64,000 bases of DNA from Amorphophallus konjac (Eukaryota > Streptophyta > Magnoliopsida > Alismatales > Araceae): positions 142,356,732-142,420,731 of the forward strand of contig CM040117.1 of assembly GCA_022559845.1 (NCBI GenBank). The letters are read 5' to 3'. The notes beneath the pieces are model-generated. The model did not search any database. It had not been told where the DNA came from and saw only the letters and a program-made list of their open reading frames with translations. The translations under genes were made by a program, and so were the position numbers. Of this stretch, positions 57,714-64,000 are shown in pieces (position 1 is the stretch's first letter; every line of letters begins with the position of its first letter).

Positions 57714-57927
57714 AACGCCTTAGATATAGGCGCTACTTTACAAAAAAATGCCCTTACCTAAGGCGTGCTTTGAGAAAGGACGCCCACACGTCAAGGCGTC
57801 AAATTTCAAACGACCAAAATAAATAAAAAGGGCAAGTTAGCGTAACGTCCCTTGCATGGACGCGTTTCAACAAGAAACGACGCTTGACAAGGCGTCAATT
57901 TAAATTCGACGCCTTGACCTAGGTCGC
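57714..57927. repeat. Palindrome array AACGCCT/AGGCGTT upstream of the TATA box
   Basis: Six units at about 57714-57734, 57749-57767, 57779-57800, 57844-57866, 57879-57896 and 57908-57927. Arms are 6-9 bases around ACGCC or GACG, loops 2-7. Arms covary in part (AACGTCC with GGACGCGTT). Confidence 0.85.
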
Positions 57928-58069
57928 TAATTCAGTTTGAGTTTCGTTCGACCCAGGAGTCTATCCAGGGTAAGATGATAACTATGAGAAAGAGTTCGAA
58001 TGTAGTAATAACACTATCATGGAAGTGTTACTTCCAATCGAACACTAACTCTGTTAGGTTCACCTAAAT

Positions 58070-58080
58070 CCTATAAATAA
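58070..58080 (+). promoter_or_regulatory. TATA box of the Tekay-type LTR
   Basis: CCTATAAATAA, 143 bp after the first palindrome array. Transcription would start near 58100. Confidence 0.65.
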
Positions 58081-58097
58081 CCTACTGCTTGAACCGA

Positions 58098-58369
58098 GAA
58101 CGCTATTTGGCGTTCGGACTATTCTACGGTAGGTAAAGAACCAAGGTTCTTTCTTCTTCTTTTCTGTTTACGATGGTATGAAGAACATTAAAAGGTTCTT
58201 CGTCTTCTTCTCTTCTTACAGGTTAAGAAGATTCACGTTGTGAAGAACGAAAGGGTAAGTTCTTCTTTCCTCTACCTTCAGTAAGTATTATGAAGAAAAA
58301 CTAATGTTTCTTCATCTTAATTTTCTGTAGGGGTCATCATAACCTACTGAAGAATTGAGGGTTCTTCAT
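58098..58369 (+). repeat. Hairpin array GAAGAAC/GTTCTTC in the presumed transcript leader
   Basis: Units: GAACGC-N6-GCGTTC (58098-58115), AAAGAACC-AA-GGTTCTTT (58136-58153), GAAGAAC-N8-GTTCTTC (58180-58201), GAAGAAC-N10-GTTCTTC (58242-58265), ATGAAGAAA-N8-TTTCTTCAT (58290-58315) and TGAAGAA-N7-TTCTTCA (58347-58369). All arms are perfect. Splice-like signals (cttcttacag near 58220, ttttctgtag near 58330) lie between units. Confidence 0.85.
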
Positions 58370-58609
58370 CTGCAACCTATTACTACCCTTGCTGCTGTTA
58401 TTAGGATCGAAAGCTTCAAAAAGACTCTGTTTATAAAACAGAGTATCGTTCAGAACCTACATCTGTTCATTCGTCAGTTTATCATCATCAAGGTAGGTTT
58501 TCTCAAGCAACGTAGCCCAAACAAATTAAATTCATAGTAACACATCATGCATGTCATGTATATAAGTTTCCTGATAGTTTCTACACGTTTCTGTAATATT
58601 TTTGCAAGA

Positions 58610-59163
58610 GACGCCCGTGTCCAGGGCGCTACTTTAAAGAAACGACCTGCACTAGGTCGTCAATTACAGATTTGACGCCCTGCCCTGTAGGCGTTAATTT
58701 CATGAAAATCACATGTAATTAATAATTGATCCACGTTAAAAATTCAATAAATATGAAATATCCAATCTAATATATATTGCATGACTCGACCTGTGAATTC
58801 CTGCTAAATCATGTCTCTTGGCTATTGGAATTTTATTTCCTGAAATATTGTAAATTCTTGAATTCACGACCCTGTATAGGTCGTCTCTCACCTGACTAAC
58901 GCCCCTGTTCAGGACGTGAATTGAAAAGTAACGCCCCTGTCCAGGACGTGTTTTGAGAAAATTCTGAAAATATATACTCTGTAAAATAGAAGGAAAGAAT
59001 GGACGACCACTGATTACGTCGTCACATTGTAAATAAACGCCCTTCACCAAGGCGCGTTTTTGGTAGAATACTAAATTATTGAAATTCCTACAAAATAGGA
59101 AAAATAGATAAACGCCCTTATCTAAGGCGTTAATTACTTGAATAGTGACTTTACTTAAGTCGT
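58610..59163. repeat. Palindrome array AACGCCCT/AGGGCGTT downstream of the TATA box
   Basis: About ten units: GACGCCC-N7-GGGCGCT (58610), AACGACCT-N5-AGGTCGTC (58641), GACGCCC...AGGCGTT (58674), ACGACC-N7-AGGTCGT (58866), two AACGCCCCT-N4-AGGACGT units (58898 and 58929), GACGAC-N10-GTCGTC (59002), ACGCCCTT-N4-AAGGCGCGT (59036), AACGCCCTTA...TAAGGCGTT (59110) and a TGACTTTA...AAGTCG variant (59146). Confidence 0.85.
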
Positions 59164-60612
59164 TATTTTCCTGTAAAAATGTTTTTGCCTGTTCTGATAA
59201 CCGATGGTTTCAGTATATCTATATATATATATGTATATCGGCACTATATCTCCACTCCGTGAGTATAGTCCCACGTTTCATGACGTTTTATCGATCACCC
59301 TCAACTCTCATTGACATACAAGCTCTCCATTGGACATTCCGTTCCTTTGGACTAGCGAGTTAGTCATAGAGACCTCCGTAAGACTCCTCGAGCCTTGGAT
59401 TCCCTCAAGGCCGACTGAGCGGGTTGTACCCTAATAACCCATTACACTATTGAATGTCATGTCACTCTAAAGAAACATGGTATACCGGCCCTTATGATAT
59501 GCAAAGAGTATATCATGAGAATTCTTAATGGGATGATGATATCATGCCATTCGTTGATGTTCTTGTGGACATCAATTCTATAATAAGAATGAGGGTATCT
59601 TGCCTTTGATATACTGTTCATGTGGACCTCAATTGTCATGGTACCCGAGTTAAGGGAACCTAATTCCACCTAGTTTCATCGATCGTCGTGATTGTACCGT
59701 TGTTATCGCCTATCTATGTCTAATGTCGTATTTTTGGACTCCATTCTCTCAAAGTTATCCTACGTGTCTACAAGCTTAAATTGTTGAAAGTCCCTATTGG
59801 CTATATATATACAAGAGTGGATGTCAAATATACATGATAAATGTCTGCGCATATACAGCCCGATCTGGTCCTGGGAGGAGCACCCGAAAGTACTTGTGCC
59901 CATGGGAGTTGAATGATAAGGTATCTGGCATTATACCGAGTGCATGACTAGCTTGATTAGACATTCTACACAAATCTTGTACTTGACTCGTACTTGACTT
60001 GACATGAATTGCGTGACCCGAGAAAGGGTAATTACTTACTTGCTTGATACATGATAGCCAAAGTTCTTGACATGATTTGCTAAAAAGTACTTGCTTGAAT
60101 ATCTTGTCATCTTTTCTTGAAAGCTCGTGACTAGTTCATCTTGCCGTCTTATTGATAAATTCTCTCTCCATCTTGTCGTTTTATGCGAGCATGCATAGCT
60201 ATAGTACATTCATGAAAAATGTAATTACTTAAACCCCTTGCTAGCGCTTGAGATATAATTTCCTACTGAGCGTTCGCTCACTCCGTGTGTTCCCTACTTT
60301 TCAGGTAATTCCGACGACGAGGGAAGTCAATCGGATGGGAATGGTCAAGAGTGAAAGTGATAGAACTTCTCCAAGTGTCATCTAGTCTTTTTCCTATTTT
60401 CTTGAGTCAACTATGTACTTTTCCTTTTTAATTGAATAGAGTATTGGATTTGTAATAGTCTATCCATTATGAAATAAAGGATTGGGTTATCTTTCTATTT
60501 TACGCATCTCTGTTTTGGTGTCGAATACACTACTACTCTGATTGACATGATTGATATAAACTCGTCGCGCATATCCGAGTATCTTCTGCGCTCGGGACGT
60601 GACAGGTTTTTG

Positions 60613-60624
60613 TGGTATCAGAGC
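60613..60624 (+). promoter_or_regulatory. Primer-binding site of the Tekay-type element
   Basis: TGGTATCAGAGC, perfect complement of the initiator Met tRNA 3' end, eight bases after the LTR. Confidence 0.95.
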
Positions 60625-60777
60625 CTAGGGTATTCAATTCCTAGGAAAACCCAAGTCCAAGGATATGTTCAAACCTTTAACCAATGAGATTGGGTAGAAC
60701 CAAGGGTTAAAGTTAACATAGTATATGAGTCTTTAAATACAATCACATATTAACCTAGTTATTGTAATTGTAGGATA

Positions 60778-61845
60778 ATGGCTGCCGAACGTACTCAATG
60801 GCGTAACATGCAGCGTACCCTTCAAGGCATGACTCAAGTGCTGCAACAAGTAGCACAAGGAGGTGGACAACGAGCAGGAAGTCTCCACCAGACTTTCAAG
60901 AACATGAACCCACCCAAGTTCACGGGTTCTACTGATCCAGATGACGCTGAACACTGGATTAGGGAGATAGAACGTATATTCCATGTTATGCAATGCACGG
61001 ATCAGGATAAAGTTTTATTAGCTACTTTTCAGTTAGAAAGGGATGCTAGATGCTGGTGGGAATCAATAGAGGCTACTATAAATCAAGATCAGGTTTCGTG
61101 GGAGGAATTCGTTGAACACTTCAACGCAAAATATTTCTCGGACCGAGTTCAGGAAAAGAAGGCTGTAGAATTTGCTGCATTAAAGCAACGATCTTTGTCA
61201 GTGGCCGAGTATGAGGCCCAATTCTCTAGATTGTCTCGATATGCTAAGCATCTAGTTAGCACTGAGAAAATGAAAGCTAGGAGGTTTCTTAATGGGCTCA
61301 GGCCCCAAGCTATTACTCAACTGGCGCCGATGGACATTCAAGTCTACTCGGAGATAGTACGCCCAGGTCAACTATTAGAAGATGCCACGGAACTATCTGA
61401 TAGGATTCGTGGTAAGGATAAGAAGGAACAAGTTACAGGTTCGGGTTCCTTTAAACCCAACTTCAAGAAAAGGCCTAGCAATGGAGGAGCATCCTCACAA
61501 GACCAAAAGTTCAAGAAGACCAAGCCCTTCTCTATCACCACTACCTCTCCAAATACAGTGTGCAAGCATTGTGATAAAGCGGGTCATAGAGCAGAAGAAT
61601 GCTGGAGGAAACTAGGAGCATGTCTCCGTTGTGGGAGTCGTGAGCATCGGATTCACGATTGCCCACTACTAAATAATCAAGCCGATGACGGAAAACGCCC
61701 AGTAACCAAGAATGCTAGTCTTCATGCAATCAAGGAAACCGAGCAAGTAGAAGGAGGCGGCTTAGTGGAAGGTATATTGAAAATTTGTTCCAGGAATGCA
61801 TATGTCTTAATTGATACTGGTGCATCGCATTCTATTTATTTCTAA
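60778..61845 (+). CDS. gag: Gag and start of protease, Tekay-type element
   Basis: 355 codons from ATG, 153 bp after the PBS. Residues 40-200 form the gypsy gag capsid domain ([50 protein letters not shown]). A basic linker is followed by two CX2CX4HX4C zinc knuckles at residues about 262-275 and 282-295. The frame ends just after the protease active site DTGASHS (D346). A one-base insertion in the run after that site puts the rest of protease in another frame (61811 on); in related elements gag and pol form one frame, so this is a mutation. Gag should otherwise be intact. Confidence 0.85.
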   Translation: MAAERTQWRNMQRTLQGMTQVLQQVAQGGGQRAGSLHQTFKNMNPPKFTGSTDPDDAEHWIREIERIFHVMQCTDQDKVLLATFQLERDARCWWESIEATINQDQVSWEEFVEHFNAKYFSDRVQEKKAVEFAALKQRSLSVAEYEAQFSRLSRYAKHLVSTEKMKARRFLNGLRPQAITQLAPMDIQVYSEIVRPGQLLEDATELSDRIRGKDKKEQVTGSGSFKPNFKKRPSNGGASSQDQKFKKTKPFSITTTSPNTVCKHCDKAGHRAEECWRKLGACLRCGSREHRIHDCPLLNNQADDGKRPVTKNASLHAIKETEQVEGGGLVEGILKICSRNAYVLIDTGASHSIYF

Positions 61846-63043
61846 AAAGTTTGCTGACCCATTACCCCTAGAACTGGAATGGATAAAGTTAGTTTTGTCT
61901 ACTCCTCTGGATGATGAGACTGATATTACACATCATTACCAAAACTGCGAAGTATTGGTTCAGGGTCGAAATCTCCCTATTGATCTCATATGTTTAGATT
62001 TGAAAGAGTATGATGTTATACTAGGGGCAGATTGGTTATCCAAGTATCAGGCAACGGTTGATTGCCGCAATAGTAAGGTTACATTCAAGGAATTTCCAGA
62101 ACTACTATTTACTAGCCCCAAGAGTCAGAGCAAATCCCCTATTATTTCCGCTCTCCGAGCTAGCAAGCTCATCAAGAAAGGATGTGCATCTTTCCTCGCA
62201 TTTGTCAAAATTAAAGAAGCTAAGGAGATTAAGCTAGAAGACACTCCAGTAGTACAAGAATTTCCGGACGTGTTTCCGGAAGATTTGCCGGGATTACCCC
62301 TGCAAAGAGAAGTGGCCTTCACCATTGACTTAGTCCTAGGTGCTGGTCCGATTTCAAAGGCACCTTATAGGATGTCACCTGCTGAACTCAAGGAGTTAAA
62401 GGAGCAATTGATGGAACTCATTAAGAAAGGATTCATTAGACCAAGTACTTCCCCGTGGGGAGCGCCTGTATTATTTGTAAAGAAGAAAGACGGATCCATG
62501 AGGTTATGCGTCGACTATCGACAATTGAATCATCTCACTATCAAGAACAAGTATCCACTGCCGAGAATCGATGAATTGTTTGATCAAATTTCAGGATCCA
62601 TGTACTTTTCCAAAATTGATCTTAGGTCCGGATATCACCAACTAAGAATCAAGGACGAGGATATTCATAAAACCGCATTCAAAAGTAGGTATGGCCATTA
62701 TGAATTTGTTGTTATGCCTTTCGGACTAACGAATGCCCCTGCTGCCTTTATGCAGTTAATGAATAGTATATTCAGGCCTTATTTGAATCAATTCGTGGTG
62801 GTCTTTATTGATGATATATTGATTTATTCCAAGACCAAGGCAGAGCATGAGGAACATTTGAGGATTGCATTACAAATATTAAGGACAAACCAATTATATG
62901 CAAAACTTAGCAAGTGTGAATTCTGGCTTGAAGAAGTGACTTTTCTCGGACATGTTATATCAAAGGATGGCTTGTCTGTAGACCCATCAAAGGTTGAAGC
63001 TGTAAGGAATTGGGAAAGACCGACCAATGCTAGCGAGATCTGA
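61811..63043 (+). pseudogene. pol: Protease end and reverse transcriptase, Tekay-type element
   Basis: 410 codons, overlapping the gag frame by 35 bases. The C-terminal part of the protease ([13 protein letters not shown]) is followed by RT with [36 protein letters not shown] and the catalytic FIDD at 62804-62815. The frame ends at a TGA (63041-63043) where relatives have Arg, consistent with CGA to TGA change at a methylated CpG. Reading continues in the same frame afterwards. Together with the insertion at the protease, pol is inactive in this copy. Confidence 0.9.
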
Positions 63044-64000
63044 AGTTTCTTAGGTCTTGTCGGCTATTACAGGCGATTCATCAAGGATTTCTCTAAAATC
63101 GCCATGCCACTTACGAGGTTAACTCGCAAGGAGATCCGTTATGAATGGGATGAGGAATGCGAAAGAAGCTTCCAAACTCTCAAGGATCATCTTACTATAG
63201 CTCCTATCTTAGCATTGCCAATTGAAGGAGAAAAGTTTGAGGTATACACTGATGCTTCTGGCATTGGCCTCGGGTGTGTTCTAATGCAACAAGGGAAGGT
63301 TATAGCCTGCTCTTCTCGTCAATTAAAGAAGCATGAAGAGAACTACCCCATCCATGACTTAGAATTGGCCGCGGTGGTATTTGCATTCAAAATATGGAGA
63401 CATTATCTTTATGGAGTACAGTTTACTGTATACTCCGATCACAAGAGTCTCAAATATCTTTTCTCACAGAAGGAACTAAATATGAGGCAAAGACGATGGC
63501 TGGAATATCTCAAGGACTTCGACTTCAATATACAATATCATCCCGGAAAGGGTAATTATGTTGCTGATGCCCTTAGTCGAAAGCCGAGAGCACTGTTAGC
63601 CAATTGTCTGATTCAAGAATGGAAATTGCTAGAACAATTCTCTGAACTCAATATAAGCATGGACACGGACCCTAGATGTGTCACATTATCTCATGTAAGC
63701 ATACAGTCAGATTTATTATCTGAGATACAAGCACTTCAGGATGATGATCCTACATTAGTAGAAATCAAGGGCAGATTAGAAGGACAATCGGATTTCCAAT
63801 TAGCTTCTGATGGAAGATTAATGTTCAAGAATAGAACTTGTATACCGGACTGCCCAGAATTGAAAAAGAAGATCTTAGATGAAGCTCACAGATCAAGGTA
63901 TACGATTCATCCTGGATCTACCAAGATGTACCAAGATGTGAAAAGAAATTTTTGGTGGCCCAACATGAAAAGAGAAATAGCGGACTACGTATCACGATGT
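63044..64000 (+). pseudogene. pol: RNase H and integrase start, Tekay-type element (cut by window)
   Basis: 319 open codons in the same frame. RT thumb block ([12 protein letters not shown]), RNase H ([12 protein letters not shown] at about 63243; [38 protein letters not shown]) and the integrase zinc site ([10 protein letters not shown]...NFWWPNM, then C at the last codon) are present without stops. The integrase core is outside the window. Confidence 0.9.

Larger units (their letters stand above)
57604..60604 (+). repeat. 5' LTR of the Tekay-type element
   Basis: 3001 bp from TGTAGCAACC to GTGACA. It has a TATA box CCTATAAATAA (58070-58080), AACGCCCT palindromes on both sides of it (57714-57927 and 58610-59163), GAAGAAC palindromes right after it (58136-58369) and a short TA microsatellite (59216-59237). 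With the TATA box at position 467 of the LTR, R plus U5 would be about 2.5 kb. No protein-coding frame is supported. Confidence 0.8.
57604..64000 (+). mobile_element. Chromovirus-like (Tekay/Del type) gypsy element, right end outside
   Basis: 5' LTR 57604-60604, PBS 60613-60624, gag 60778-61845, and protease, RT, RNase H and the first part of integrase to the window end. Protein blocks ([19 protein letters not shown]) and two CCHC knuckles fit the Tekay/Del group. The 3' LTR and any chromodomain lie outside. The left flank catta (57599-57603) should recur after the 3' LTR if the insertion is simple. Confidence 0.85.

Overview
The window is plant nuclear DNA made almost entirely of nested LTR retrotransposons. 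Evidence for a plant: six LTR elements carry or point to a primer-binding site; Ty3/gypsy pol proteins are of the plant Tat/Ogre type (a second RNase H after the normal one) and of a chromovirus type; Ty1/copia elements are of the Sirevirus type (TGTTGG...CCAACA ends, CTCCCCCTTTTTGATGATG polypurine tract complement); and genes with a plant mobile domain (PMD) are present. No conventional host gene, rRNA, tRNA or organelle gene was found. The species cannot be told from the sequence; a eudicot is likely but not proven.

Layout. 1-2604: remains of a minus-strand element, cut by an LTR edge at 459. 2605-27237: Tat-type gypsy element on the plus strand (Tat-1): LTR 2605-3707, PBS, leader, decayed gag-pro-pol 4575-11818, then an antisense multi-exon PMD pseudogene 24175-26990. 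Tat-1 is split by a gag-only Sirevirus (13041-23320, minus strand), whose upstream end is chimeric with a 556-bp TRIM-like unit, all inside one target-site duplication (cttgg). 27238-45707: a tandem non-autonomous element D (LTR-int-LTR-int-LTR, minus strand, single duplication atata). A related non-autonomous element E (29014-37415, duplication tcaac) sits in the first D LTR. 45713-46390: a fragment of a DUF7745-like gene. About 46300-55377: a second Tat element in minus orientation (Tat-2), reduced to an integrase, a polypurine tract and LTR, with its own antisense PMD gene plus a DUF7745-like gene on the plus strand. 55378-57603: 3' part of a second Sirevirus. 57604-64000: a chromovirus-like gypsy element (plus strand) with a 3.0-kb LTR, running off the window.

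The most unusual pattern is a set of clustered short imperfect palindromes. Each family uses its own arm sequence, but the clusters fall at matching places: 100-230 bp upstream of the LTR TATA box in four families, and, in both Tat elements, before exon 1 and inside intron 1 of the antisense PMD gene. Arms differ between families (GGGCGGCCA, AGCGGTC, GGTGTCGAC, GGCGGTCGAC, AACGCCCT, GAAGAAC) while the architecture stays. This looks like fast-diverging binding sites for a dimeric factor, or selected RNA hairpins. The pairing of such arrays with a captured PMD gene suggests a self-recognition or anti-silencing module; this last step is inference.
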